Program-made: the position numbers and the translations under genes
Notes under the pieces: generated by a model
What the model saw: only the letters and a program-made list of their open reading frames with translations
Databases searched by the model: none
Told to the model about the DNA's origin: nothing
NCBI GenBank assembly: GCA_903813345.2
Contig: CAIIXF020000002.1
Coordinates: 13,600,150-13,664,149, forward strand
Direction of reading: 5' to 3'
Source: Owenia fusiformis
Taxonomy: Eukaryota; Annelida; Polychaeta; Sabellida; Oweniidae
Length of the DNA: 64,000 bases
Part shown: piece by piece, positions 35,522-47,457 of the stretch
Layout of the letters: each line of letters starts with the position of its first letter
Numbering within the stretch: the first letter of the stretch is position 1

Positions 35522-36302
35522 AGGGAGTTTAAGATTAGCGTAAATAACCCATTTACCTATACCTACGTAGTTTGTTTAATAATAAACTCTGTAACTTAGG
35601 TAAAATACCGTACCGCTTAGTGTAATTACACTAAGCGGTACTTTTGCGATACGTAATTACCTATAAATGCCCGAAGATAGGTAATTCGAATACGTATGTT
35701 TTCATCCAACAAATTATGTCATTTGTAGATCATTAATCTTTAAAATAGTAACAACAAACATTTCTCATTCGATCTGCATAGAAATTAAGTTGTCGAACAC
35801 ATTCATTGATGCGTTAAACGATGCCATGTCGTGATGCATTAAATTGTTGAATTTATAATTTCTTCATCAGTTTTGCTTATTGTAAATGTATTAAATCAGC
35901 CATTTTCTCGTGGTTTTAATTGTTTAATTTTACTATTTGGTCACTCTCATTGCTGGATCATGCTAGAAATTTAACATTTCTCTCTAAGTCACTGCCCCAT
36001 TAGCGGGCCCACAAGCAACATCCCTACCTACTTCAGTAGCTACACCACACTCTCTCTGAAGTATATAACAGTTCTTTGAGGTGACATGTACTTGTATATG
36101 CCATATAAGTCATCGCATGGTTTTCATTCTATAATTAGGATGTCATTTTTATCATAAATTGTAGCATACGGTTCCGTAGGCTTTTACGTTAATCTTAAAC
36201 TCATTTTGCAATACGCATTACCTATACGCATCCGTAAAAAACATACGGATATGGATAGGTACTGTATAACACGTATATTTTTACGCGAATCTTAACCTCC
36301 CT
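35522..36302. mobile_element. 781-bp TIR element with 3-bp duplication
   Basis: Left AGGGAGTTTAAGATTAGCGT pairs with ACGCGAATCTTAACCTCCCT at the right. AAT flanks both ends. Subterminal 'cctatac' and 'gcatccgtaaa' words resemble those of the 3.3 kb TIR element. A 32-bp perfect palindrome lies at 35610-35641. Confidence 0.7.
35610..35641. repeat. 32-bp perfect palindrome
   Basis: GTACCGCTTAGTGTAA is followed immediately by its reverse complement. Inside the 781-bp element. Confidence 0.9.
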
Positions 36303-36529
36303 AATGTCAATACCAGAATACACCCTCTCACCCGAGTGAAACTTGTCAGTCAGTACTGAGTGCGACTTCGTCATGTATTTCCTAAGTTAAGTTTATTGTT
36401 TAGTAATACATATAATACCGCCTAGGTTTGAACATTGTTGGCAGTAGGTCAAAAGTAAGTACATCATATAAGATGTAAATAATATCTTATATATATTCAA
36501 TGCTTTATTGTACTAAAAATATAATTATA

Positions 36530-37427
36530 CAGGGCGTTTCAAAAAATCTAGTGATGAAACTAGTGATGACTACATCAATTTCATTCAATGTACCATAACC
36601 ACGTCTCTCCTCTTTGCAATGATATGTCGTTCATTCACATGAGTTAATGGTTGGGTGAGAAATCCTTCCACCATTTGCACAGTGGGTCAAAATCGGCTCT
36701 GGACCAAGTTTTGGATATTGAAAAAATCAGTGCAAGGGCTAAGTGCCAATGGATGTTCCCCTGACTTGAATTGTTGTGACTTTTTCTTTTGGAGCATCTG
36801 TGCTCTCCTCCACCAGATATGGCAAAACTTCGAGAGAGAATTGCCCATGGGCTGTTTCTCTGCTTTAACCCACAGATGACTCAGGGCTGAACCATGCATG
36901 ACGTGGACTGATGAGCGCATCTTTATATGCAAGGAAGTGGTGACAATTTGGAGGGGTATAGGATGTATTCTTGCAAGAGTATGACTCGGTATGAACACTT
37001 TACTGTCTTTGCCACACCTGTCACACCTTCTTCCAATAGCCCCTATGCCCCTTGTACTGACTTTTGCAATGTTTAAAACTTGGGTCGTGGGGCAAAATTC
37101 ATGATTATTCGGTCAGCCATGACTCACTCCGAATGAATGATATTCAATTGCAAAGATGAGAAATTTGGCTTTTTGGTACATTGAATGAAAAGGATGCAGT
37201 CAGCATTGATTTCATGTTTTCTTCCAATACTTGGTCCCAAGCTAATTTTGGCCCACTTTGCAAATTGAATGATTACTCGCCCAACCATGACCAAATATCA
37301 ACGAATGATATACCATTAGAAAGAGGAGACACATGACTGCATGGTGCATTGAATGAAATCATTGCTGTTATCACTGGTTTTGTGCTTTTCCAAGATAACA
37401 ATATGTTGCGTTTTTTTATACGCACTG
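36530..37427 (+). mobile_element. Rearranged mariner-like remnant, 898 bp
   Basis: Ends CAGGGCGTTTCAAAAAATCT and AAAAAAACGCACTG-type (ttttttatacgcactg) are imperfect inverted repeats flanked by TA. The plus strand has CSPDLNCCDFFFWSICAL, resembling the third catalytic block of mariner transposases (SPDLNP.DFF.WG), and TWTDERIF, resembling the first (F.DE..F). They are in the reverse of the usual order and the frame is broken, so this is a rearranged relic. Confidence 0.45.
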
Positions 37428-37683
37428 TATAATTATATCTAAAGTATCACGAATCTGTGAGTGGTGGTATGTACAATTTACGATAGTACATACATGGATA
37501 CAAGGCTAGGCAAGGGCTATAATTTCCATATTTTTGGTGAACTTTGCAGTTAGATCAAGAATTTTCTCATCAGAGTTTGAGTCATAGTTTTATGACCGTA
37601 AATGATGAAGTATGATATTGTTACACTTACGTTGCGACAACCCCGGATAATACTCAACGCAGGAGTTGCGCTAGCGCAAATTA

Positions 37684-40600
37684 GAGAGGTTTCGCAGAAC
37701 GAATTAGCTAAAACGTATCCGCATCCGTATCTCGTTACGTTTACGGATACGTATTTCGATAAATTTCGTTGTAGTTCGTTTTTTGAAGTACGTAATTATA
37801 AACGCATCTCAATCCGTGTTTAATAGTAGTGAAAACTAGAGTCAAATAAAAGACTTCATCTGCAATAAGATTTCAAAACACCATTGGGAGTGTCAGCTTT
37901 CAGAATCACAACTCCAAAAGTATTTTTGGTGAGTGCAAAAATACATATTAACCCTTTCATCCCTAAGGTGTCATTTATTAATTTCATGACATCAATTTCA
38001 AGAATATCCTTTAGGGCAGAAAAGATTATTTCTAGGTTTACAATAACTAATTCAGTGTCAAATTATACTTTTGGGAATATTTAAAGGTTTGAAAACAGAT
38101 AGGCTGAATAGTCGTCATTACGTGACGTGCAGTGACTGCGTTATGCCACAAAATGCGTAAACATTTCTAAAATCACTTGCCATACTGCACATGGACCTTT
38201 AATTTCATGTTCTTGCAGCTGTATATTTTGGTAATAATTCAAGATCAAATAAGTAAAAAAATGCGACGTGGGCAAGGCCAAGGCATTCGGAAAGCACACG
38301 TTTTCACATAAGCCACCCCCTTTCCTCATACATGAGCTTTAGTTGAAAACCCATGCCTCATATAAACTAAGGAGGGGAGCAAAGTAACATATTTGATCAT
38401 AGAAAGCGACACAAATATATCATTTATGCAATAAAAGTATGTTTTGTATGAGAAATCTACAAAAAATATATTATGTAAAAATATAAATTAGCATTGTTAT
38501 TCTTGAATTCATTGAACAACAGGGGACCAGCTCATCAGAGTGCGACGCGAAGCTAACGCTTATCATACCAGTTGAATATCTCACCATCATAATACCCTAT
38601 ATCCCCTTTGGGGTCTACACAGAATCAACTAATAAACCAAAAACATAATACCCTAAACCGACCATTTGTTTCTTAACCCAATAAACACAACAACCTGGTC
38701 GGACACAGCCCACAACTCGACATATATAACCTATAGCAACCAAACACAACCTAGATCACCAATCATGCAACAGTACAATAGAACATAACCCAGTGTCAAA
38801 ATACACAGAACGCGATAGAGCATAACCCAGCATCAAAGCCAGCATAGCGCAACCTGACTTACAACCACCAAAACACAACCAACTGTCAGGTTAACACAAT
38901 ATGTCACAACCCAATAATAAGACAACAAAGACAAACACAACCAATTGTTGAATTAACTCAACACAATTGTGCACAAACCAACACTAAACAATAAAAACAC
39001 AATCAAGCACAACCAATAAACACAACTAAAGTAACAACCATGAAAACACATCGAGCTGTGAAAATATCACCACACAATTTGGCACAACCCAATGGTAAAC
39101 CAACAAAAGCAAACACATCACAATTTTTCAAAACCCAAAACAAAACAATCAAAACAAAATCAGGCACAGGCAAAAAATTGTAATACCGAGATACACAACT
39201 AACTTAACCCAATTGGAGACAACGCCAATCACACAACACAATCAGACACAACAAGATACCTCACCCGACTAGCCACAACCAGCTAGCCAACCAACATAAC
39301 ATATTCACAAGAGAAAACAACCCATTATAAGATTAACATAACACAATGGGACACAACCCACGACTAAATCACCAGATTAACAACCATCAAAAGAGAACCG
39401 AGTCTCAAACGTACACAACACAATTCGGCAAAACCTATACCTACTTGACACTAACCCACCATTAAACAACCAGGCTTAACCAAATACTCAATTGATTTAC
39501 TCAATCCATCAAAACACAATCAGGCACAACCAATAAACCACAACGAAACGTTGATACCGATTTACTCAACTAAGTATTCCAACTGGAGACAATCGCACAA
39601 AACAATCGGGGACAACCCGATATCTACTGAATATGTACTTGAGTTACACCCCGTTCCCTATCATCACAAGGCTGCTAATGAAGAACACATCATGGACCAC
39701 TACCCAAGAGTTAGGAACATCTGGGGCCCCTACCGTGACTCATGTGTAAGAGAGAAGATCCGTTACAGGATCCGGATGTCAGGCCTGTCTTTACAAAAAT
39801 GAAAATCGGAAATGATACGCCAATATCATCATCCTAGGATCAAAGAAATATACTCTACCTGTTACATAATCACTGACGGTGGTTCGGGGAAGCTTGGGCA
39901 CTAAGCTTTATGGCACTAGTCTCCCTGGACCCCCAAACGAGGCCGCTTACTATTTGACATAGATCGCATGACTTGATGCGTGTTCAAGTCATACCAAGGG
40001 AAGAAGCTACCTGGCTAGAATTTTTTTCAAAATCATTCAGTTTTTCATCATACTGAGCACTTTTCGGGAGTTTTAAGCCAAAAAGCTCCCCCTTTCCACA
40101 AGCTGGATACGGGCAAGAGTGATGCGGGGCGCCATCTTTAGGCCCACTATCACATTCATTGTCGAGGTCAGGACCAAGCTACTATACTCAAACTAAGCCC
40201 AAGACCCTGCTCTATATGAATTCGGAGCGTGACTTAAGGCACAAAATATATATTCAGGTGGCCTAGCTGCTAACTATTAGTTTGATGTCCCTAAGAAATT
40301 GACTACGGTATTACTATTGACCACAGAAACGATAGACCTTACATCTGCCTATTAGCAAATGTGACTAAAGCTTTATTCGTAAAAATTGCAGGCCCCTCGC
40401 TTATAATCAAATTTATCGGCAGATAAGGCTGTTACTTCATCAAAATTAGCACGATACACATGATAACACATGTGGGTTACTAAAATTATACATTTAGGGA
40501 AAGATTTATCAAGATTTGAAGGACAAAATAGATACGGAGACAACTACGCACAGAAAGTGTTAGTTTACGTACCGTTTACGGACGGTATTGCTGATGGTAT

Positions 40601-41024
40601 CACAAACGTATTGAGTACACTTTTACTCCATCGATGCGTTACGGATTTTGATACGGGTAGCTAAAAACGTTGTGCGAAACATGTACACTGTAATTATTGC
40701 AATCCCATTCCATACAGTGTAAAATGAATTGAACATACCATTTGAAAAACTCGATTTATTTCAAACAATAAACAAATTCATTCACCAAATTTTAGTCAAA
40801 TTATACACAGTACACTTTGCTTGTTCATATAGTGATATCTTTAGAACTAAAAACAATATAATCGAAGGGTAAAATCGGTTACGTAAATGACCAACGTACA
40901 AAAGCCTCATTTTTCGTGTTTTCCGTATCATTTCACGTATAAATTGAACTGACTACGCATAAATCTTGGAAATACGTTACGGATACGGATCCGTGGAGCT
41001 AAAAACCGTTTTGCGAAACCTCTC
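37684..41024. mobile_element. 3.34 kb non-autonomous TIR element, copy 2
   Basis: Same ends and internal order as 2543-5928, in the same orientation, with scattered substitutions and small indels. The left flank (AATTA) does not match the right flank (TAGTA). Instead the right flank TAGTATGTCATTGAT equals the 15 bp to the right of copy 1, so this copy did not arise by a simple insertion. Confidence 0.85.
39551..39802 (+). pseudogene. Exon-like open segment inside TIR element copy 2
   Basis: An 83-codon frame ends at TGA 39800-39802. Its last ~49 codons (KAANEEHIMDHYPRVRN to GLSLQK) match copy 1 with about five substitutions and no indels. Without copy 1's poly-C tract the frame stays open further upstream. 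The protein is basic and has no motif I recognise. Confidence 0.45.
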
Positions 41025-41114
41025 TAGTATGTCATTGATTTGTTTGCAAATCTAGCAAAGGGCGTGTGATAAGGCGTCTGATACATATTTAAAACATACA
41101 TATTTCGAGTACTT

Positions 41115-41612
41115 ATGGCCTAGTCACATAGCCCGGCCGATGTCCGGCATCGGTAGAGCTCGGTGGATTTTTTTGGTGCCACCGAGTTCTCCTCATCGGA
41201 AGCAGAGCTCGGTGACGTGAACGGACTCCGTCCGGACATCTTCAGGTACTATACTTTCCAAGGCTCTGTCCCACATCGGCCGGAGCTCGGTCGGAGCTCG
41301 ACCGGTGTCCGTTAAAAAAACCTAGTCCTCTGGTTGTCTCAGATGCACGGGACACCGACCGATACTCGGCCGTGCACCGGCCGACGTGTGTTCTGATGTG
41401 GTTACGATGGGGCTGCGATGAGGGAGCTCGGTGAGAGCCCGGTGAAATTTAACTCCGAAGTTAAAATTTCACCGAGCTGCCACCGATGCGGTTTTAAGCA
41501 ACAAACGCCACGGATGTCCGGCCGGTGTCCGGCCGGTGTTCGGCCGAGTTCGGTGAAAATTGCATCGCTGGCTCATCGGAACCTCATCGGCCGGGCTATG
41601 TGACTAGGCCAT
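41115..41612. mobile_element. CG-rich TIR element, about 0.5 kb
   Basis: ATGGCCTAGTCACATAGCCC at the left and GGGCTATGTGACTAGGCCAT at the right are perfect inverted copies, and pairing continues into CGGCCGATG. The interior is built from CGGCCG, TCGGTG and GAGCTCGGT words, with an inner hairpin 'ggtgaaatttaactccgaag'. Base composition is strikingly richer in CpG than the flanks. Confidence 0.85.
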
Positions 41613-41917
41613 TATGAACCCAGCATTGCCGAAAAAGGGATATTCAAAAATTTGGAAGATGATTGACGTAGGTGCCTTGCTATCAATACCAATTTAATCC
41701 CAATGCCACTTAGACCAGAAAAGGTGATTATTGGCAGGTGTTCATACTTCAAGGAGTTTTGGACAGAATAGAGAGGTGTCGGTATACGTTTTCAGGCGAA
41801 CTTATACTGTAACTCCAACTTTTAAATGATGAAAATCCCACTTGGGAGGAACATTTCTCGAAGAAACGAGGAAAGTACTTTTGTCCTATGTGTCAGATAT
41901 CGGTCTAAAATAAAGCA

Positions 41918-43154
41918 CTAGCACGCTGTTATAGCATGACGGTTACGTCAAGGCGATTTGCAAGATTTTGCGATAGCGATAACAAAAAATGGCGGATGGG
42001 AAAGACAGCATGTCCTCTTTCTCGCCTGTAGACAAGATTCACAGATAAGATTTTCTTTTAACTAGTTCCATTCGGTGACGTATATATGGATGGTTATAAG
42101 GACTGGGTCAAATCTGCCAGGTGGTTTACTTGAAGCGGAATATAAGCTGTAAACTTACCGACTGAGATGTCCAAGTTCATATTTTTAGTCCATTCTCGTG
42201 ATTTCTCAGTATATGTGCCTCAGAGCCACTCAAACTATTTAACAGTAAGTAAACTGTGTATAAACAAGCCATCAAATGACAAATCCAGAACAGGAACGTG
42301 GTCATATTGTAAATAATAAGGTTTCAAACGCAATGTCGCTAGACGACTACGTATGAATTCTATGGACGGTAACGTATTGTATTAGATGTACATTGGATAT
42401 TAGCGGACGGTTACGTTCAAGTTAAGATTGCTTGTTCTGATAGCCTCTTTCCATGTAAATGTTATAATGGGTAAGAAATGGAATATTGAATTGCTTATAT
42501 TTGTTTTCAGGACTCGCAAGAAACGCTCTTGTTTGAGCCTCTATAGGGCGAGAAAAAAATCGTGTCTTGCTTTATTAATGAAACCAATTTAAGTCAAAAA
42601 GATAGCAATGAAGAGGCAAAAGAAAAATTAGCATCAAGTACTGATGAATATGACAAAATTTGAACGAGGTTCGCGTAACCGTCAATCAATTTTTGGCGTA
42701 ACCGCAAATTAAGAATACAATATTATGGCTTAAGTAAAACATATTAGGTGGTTTCCAATGCTCAATTGGCTTTTTATGATCGTATGCAGGTTACATCTAT
42801 ATACCCCGAGGTCGTTAGGCAATGTAGACCATGCCCTAACGACAAAAATAAACAAATTACTAAATTTTGTGCAGTTTTGAATTTCAAACTCAACAGTTTT
42901 TCGCTTGTTTCATGTTATCCCCGGGCATTAATTTGCAAAGAATACGTTCAAAATATACATTACTAAATGCATCACCGAATGCGATGTCTACAAAAATCGT
43001 TCATACTTTCATTGATACACAGTAGAAGAAAATACTGCACCAACCTTAGTTTTCTGTTCCATCGCGGCCATTTTATTGGATAAATCAGTGATCGTAGTCG
43101 TCTAATCTCGTTTTCAGAGGTGTCGTAACCGTGATGCTATAACACCGTGACTAG
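41918..43154. mobile_element. 1.24 kb TIR element with symmetric ACGGTTACG sites
   Basis: CTAGCACGCTGTTATAGCAT at the left pairs with ATGCTATAACACCGTGACTAG at the right. The word ACGGTTACG (or one-base variants) occurs three times on the plus strand in the left part (41939, 42366, 42407) and three times inverted in the right part (42674, 42697, 43124). No transposase; a 19-codon ATGGCGGATGG... frame starts near 41990. Confidence 0.75.
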
Positions 43155-43570
43155 GTTCCTATATGATATACAGTACAAATATATATTATATAATATTATA
43201 TTGTTATATCTCAAATTGATTGGACAATATGAAACACTCTGTACAAATACTGGTGGGAGAGTATGTTATGCAGCCAATGCAACTGGCTTGCTCCATGAAT
43301 CGCTAACACAGATTAGATTGATTTGTTTATCAAAATTGAAGTCAACGTGTTTGATCTGCTTTACCGTTTGATCTAATACTTTACATATTCAGCTTATTAG
43401 GACTCACGGTCACTTGGTCGACAAACACGTCACGGGTATGTTATGGTTTATGTGTAGATCCAGTTTTATACGTTTACCATCATCGTGCTGTAATGAACCA
43501 TGTTAAGGGTCTTGTTTGTGGAACAGCACGTCTGGACGGTCATTTTGAAACACCCGGTATGTGTTGATGG
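43155..43570. other. No recognisable feature
   Basis: AT-rich stretch. Open frames are short and lack splice signals. Confidence 0.35.
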
Positions 43571-43572
43571 TT

Positions 43573-44935
43573 CCTAGTCAACTCGGACCCTAGTTAACTC
43601 GGACCCTAGTTAACTCGGACCTAGTTAACTCGGACCCTAGTCAACTCGGACCTATGTAATTTTTATATTTTTCCTTAGTTGAGCATTAAAATGATAAGGT
43701 ATATATAAAAACAACATTAATCATATATAATTGTTAGATAGAACAATGGTTGATAATGGTGAAAAATAATTCTGACACTTTTGAGTCAATCATAAACCAT
43801 TCAGCCTGATTGTGAAATCATATACATGTACTGGTAGGAATAAATATTAAATAACCAAGAGTTTGATTTAACATGAAACCAGTTAATTTGTCTTCCAAAC
43901 AAATAGTATGTAACAATAAATTAGAAATTCAACGTGAATTAAATGTTGTTGACCTCAATTCTTCAAACCAAGTTAAAAGGGGTAAACATGTTAAATAAAT
44001 TTAAAGCCCACGATTTTTAAGGAATTTCTTATAATGAAAGTAAAAGATTAAAGTTTCAAATCAAATGATAACACCATATTTGATAATTTTGTAACTTGTA
44101 TTTGCAATTCTTTGATTTATTAAATCAAAATATATTTCAAATTCCCTACTCATTGAATATTTTACTAAAGTCACCAAATTATTTAATCTTTGTATTTCCA
44201 CATTTGAAGCTTTGAAATATGAAATAAAAATGTGTAATGAAATAATCATGTATTTTCGACAAACAGAAAGTAATTTTACACACATGTTTAGAAAATTAAA
44301 TTGGAAATAAAATTGTTTAAAACACAAATGCGCTATATGCGCTAACACATTTCCCTATACTGTATATTGGAATTGATGTAATACCTCTATATTTTGTTCA
44401 CTTCAACACCCTAATTAAATACTTATCAGAGGATACAAGATTTGTTAATTGGGTTTCTTAGTCAACGTTATTATAACAGCATTATACACAACAAGCTAAA
44501 TTGAATTCATTTCTTTAAGACATAGTATAGTTCCAATTCTATATAAAGTCAATATAAAATGAATCAAAATCATTCTAAATCATTCTTATCTAATTATAAA
44601 GAGTTATTTGATTCAACATGACGCAAATACAGTAGCATGAAAGTATAAAGGTTGTAAAGACTGATTTTGACTCATCAGAAATATACATAAACATCATTAT
44701 TTAAAGATTTCAGTAATGAATTGAATTATATCTTAAAATATTCCAATATTCTTAATATTTTGAGAGTTAATTGCTTTCACTTCTAACATAGCAAAATACC
44801 TCTGATTTATATTAAATATAACTGGGTCCAAATTAACTAGGGTCCGAGTTGACTAGGGTCCGAGTTAACTAGGGTACGAGTTGACTAGGGTCCGAGTTAA
44901 CTAGTGTCTGAGTTGACCAGATACCGTGTTGATTA
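43573..44935. mobile_element. Fold-back element with inverted minisatellite ends (type 1)
   Basis: The left end is five tandem copies of a 16-bp unit (CTAGTTAACTCGGACC and its TCAACT variant) at 43573-43654. The right end is six or seven copies of the reverse complement (GGGTCCGAGTTAACTA) at about 44824-44935. Between them are about 1.17 kb of AT-rich, non-coding sequence. The architecture resembles FB-type and sea-urchin TU-type fold-back elements, whose terminal inverted repeats are made of short tandem repeats. Confidence 0.8.
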
Positions 44936-44942
44936 TAGAGTA

Positions 44943-45018
44943 TGTTAAATGTAACTACTGCCTGCATACCTCGACTCCATTAAGTAATGTGACTACTGTC
45001 TGGATATGCTGACTCTAG
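44943..45018. repeat. Two diverged units of the 43-bp repeat
   Basis: Shares 'ttaaatgtaactactgcc' and 'atgtgactactgtct' with the 2357-2485 array. Confidence 0.5.
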
Positions 45019-45840
45019 ATACAACAGGAAACAAGTCTTTCTAGTTTTTATGTAATTTACAATTTATTTTTTCATACACAAGTATAAGTAGTGCAGTATA
45101 CTACATATAGTCTCCATGCATCTCCCTGTATATGTGTACCTGTAGGACTAGGAAAGTGTTCATGGGAAATGTCATGTGTACATGTAGGTTTAACTGGTCT
45201 TGTGAAATCAAATATAAAAACTTCATAACTGCACCTTCACACTAACTTGCTTGCAGATTGCTATAAAATGGAAATCCATACTACTGTGTACCAGTATAAT
45301 TTCTGGAATATGTTCTGCTTGTAATTCTTTTTATAATACATGTACTTGAAACATCAAAATAAGGGAGACTCTGAGAGAAGTACCCAAAACACTTGTATGA
45401 TTTATCTAAAATTGTTATACAGTTTAAAAATAGATTAAAATATAAAATACATGTACATCTTTTTAGTTTGTTAATCCACTCAGATTGTTGAGTTAGCTTG
45501 AGAATCATTTGAATTTGAGCTTTTGATATTTTGTGCATTATCATTATCAACCATATATACATGTAGTGTAATTTGCATGATTCATTTAAATATGACATAA
45601 TACAGTTTTAAGTTTGCAAGTTACCATGCATTTCCGATGGTATGACAGCTAATTTTCAGCATCAAAACTGAAATTGTGTCTCCTAGACAGAAGATGGTAA
45701 TCATACCTACTAGCCCATAGGCTTTGGGGTAATAGGAATACAATGTAGACACTATAAAGAGAGAAAACGTAAAGGTCACTAAACTTTGAAAATTTAGAAT
45801 ATACCTTCACTATTATTATATACCCAATATGTAACACTAA
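45019..45840. other. No recognisable gene
   Basis: AT-rich sequence with several ACATGTAC words. The longest open frame (45281-45598, minus) has no splice sites or motifs that support it. Confidence 0.35.
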
Positions 45841-45844
45841 TCCT

Positions 45845-46028
45845 GATTGGTCAATACCTAGTCACGTGTTCCGAAATAGATTTACTATTTCCCTCGGAAA
45901 GTTATATTCCCTCAAATGTGACGTCAGCGGGAATATACATTTGAACTATTGCCTGCTGACGTCACGATTGCAACTTCTATTACCCTTGGAAACGTCTGCG
46001 CATCATCACTGCGCAGACGAAAAACAGA
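45845..46028. promoter_or_regulatory. CRE-rich promoter-like island
   Basis: About 180 bp hold an inverted CCAAT (attggtc, 45847), a CACGTG E-box (about 45864), two full TGACGTCA CRE palindromes (45919-45926 and 45957-45964) and a hairpin (CGTCTGCGCA at 45993-46002, inverted at 46010-46019) whose arms contain the NRF1-like TGCGCA core. CpG density is higher than in the surroundings. An ATG follows at 46029. It could be a host promoter or the promoter of a transposable element. Confidence 0.45.
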
Positions 46029-46121
46029 ATGGAGGATGAGCACAAACACAAATCAACTCCGTTCACCATGACAGACGTGCGTGAACGATACAATATAAGC
46101 AACGTGAATAAAGTTCCCTAA
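46029..46121 (+). CDS. Small hypothetical open frame after the CRE-rich island
   Basis: ATG at 46029 opens a 30-codon frame beginning MEDEHKHKSTPF and ending at TAA 46119-46121. It is hydrophilic and starts 10 bp after the TGCGCA hairpin. It may be the first exon of an unseen gene or chance. No family is recognised. Confidence 0.2.
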   Translation: MEDEHKHKSTPFTMTDVRERYNISNVNKVP

Positions 46122-46564
46122 GCCCAAATATGTTGCCCTCAATGGCAGTCACTATTTGTATACTGTAAACCAATAACACCACGAGATCACTCTACAGTAC
46201 ATGTAGTATAAGTTTATAAATATAAAAACATACAATGCTCTTTGTCTTTCAGACCACTCTTTGGTGGATCGTATGAAATTCCCATTGGAACTTCTTTACA
46301 ATGTTTTTACCTTATCACAACCCATGTACACTTAGGCCTAACCCGAAATCTATTAGATGTAAATACAGACCAATATGCAAGTTTTATTTGTCTAAATTGT
46401 GCCAGATCCTGGACTTTGTCAAAATAGGTAACTCTAAGAGGTGAGAATGAATGAGATCACATTATTTATCACAATATTGGTTTAAGATCTTAATTGTATA
46501 CGACACATTTTCACCAATACCTTATATATAATTTGTTTTAGGTTCTGACTTAACAAATCAAGTC

Positions 46565-47110
46565 TGCAAGGTGTCCCAAAAGTAACAGGACTGCCGCTTG
46601 TTCATTAATACTGCACTCATCATGTTCAAAATTTACATCATAGATTTTCATGTAGTGATACAAGCAACATGAAAGATGTGGTGGCCAGTGTTCATGGCTG
46701 TTCTGTTAAAGCTTCCGGATACTATTGTTAACCTATACCCTTAGCTGAATATACAAGCAAATTAATAAAATACTTTGATTTTTGTGCAATAAAAATAGTG
46801 GCCATTTTGATTCTATGTGACATATTTTGCCAAAACCTATGCAGACATTACTGACAACCTACATATAACCCTTGCTGCAAGGATGTAGGTACACATGCCT
46901 GTGAACTTTCAAGCAAATTGATGGATAACTTCTGGAGTATTGACCAAAAGATGACACATTTTATAAAAGTGAAACCATTTCAATTTTCATGGAGTATTTC
47001 GAATAAGCTACCAATCGTTGACAGACAGACGGATGGATGAACAGGCAGACTGACGGACAAACAGACAAGTACAAGTGGGAGATTACAATAGCTCATCCAT
47101 GTGAGCTAAA
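46565..47110. repeat. Dispersed repeat with GACA/GGAC minisatellite
   Basis: Starts with the mariner-like end 'ggtgtcccaaaagtaacag'. It continues through 'ggccattttgattctatgtg', has a run of gacagacagacggatggatg-type words (about 47020-47070), and ends 'catgtgagctaaaaag'. Similar endings occur inside 50930-51068. Confidence 0.5.
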
Positions 47111-47451
47111 AAGCATCATTCAAACAATACAGTATAACATCAGTATCATGAAACGTTGCCTGGGTAATCTGATGTCACATTGCCATAGCAACGAACTCTC
47201 TAACAGTGCTTCTTAAAACATTTTCAAACTGCCTTTCTAGTCCCAATACATAAAGGTGTAGGACAATTTGAACATGATAAGTGCAGACTTAAAACATTGT
47301 AAAATGCCAGCTCCAGTCAGACATCCTGTATGGTTGAATGAACTTGTCTTAATGATCCATTTAAAATCACTTATATATATCACATACGTGTTATAAGGTG
47401 AGCAACTGAAACATTGTGAATCAATAAGATCACATACTTTATAGTGATTCA

Positions 47452-47457
47452 TTTATT
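47452..47457 (-). promoter_or_regulatory. Poly(A) signal of the ELMOD gene
   Basis: AATAAA on the minus strand, 198 bp after the stop codon. No stronger signal lies closer. Confidence 0.5.

Noticed and set aside
44061-44348. 95-codon minus frame in the type 1 fold-back element
   Set aside because: AT-rich interior with no motif. Codons are dominated by AT composition.
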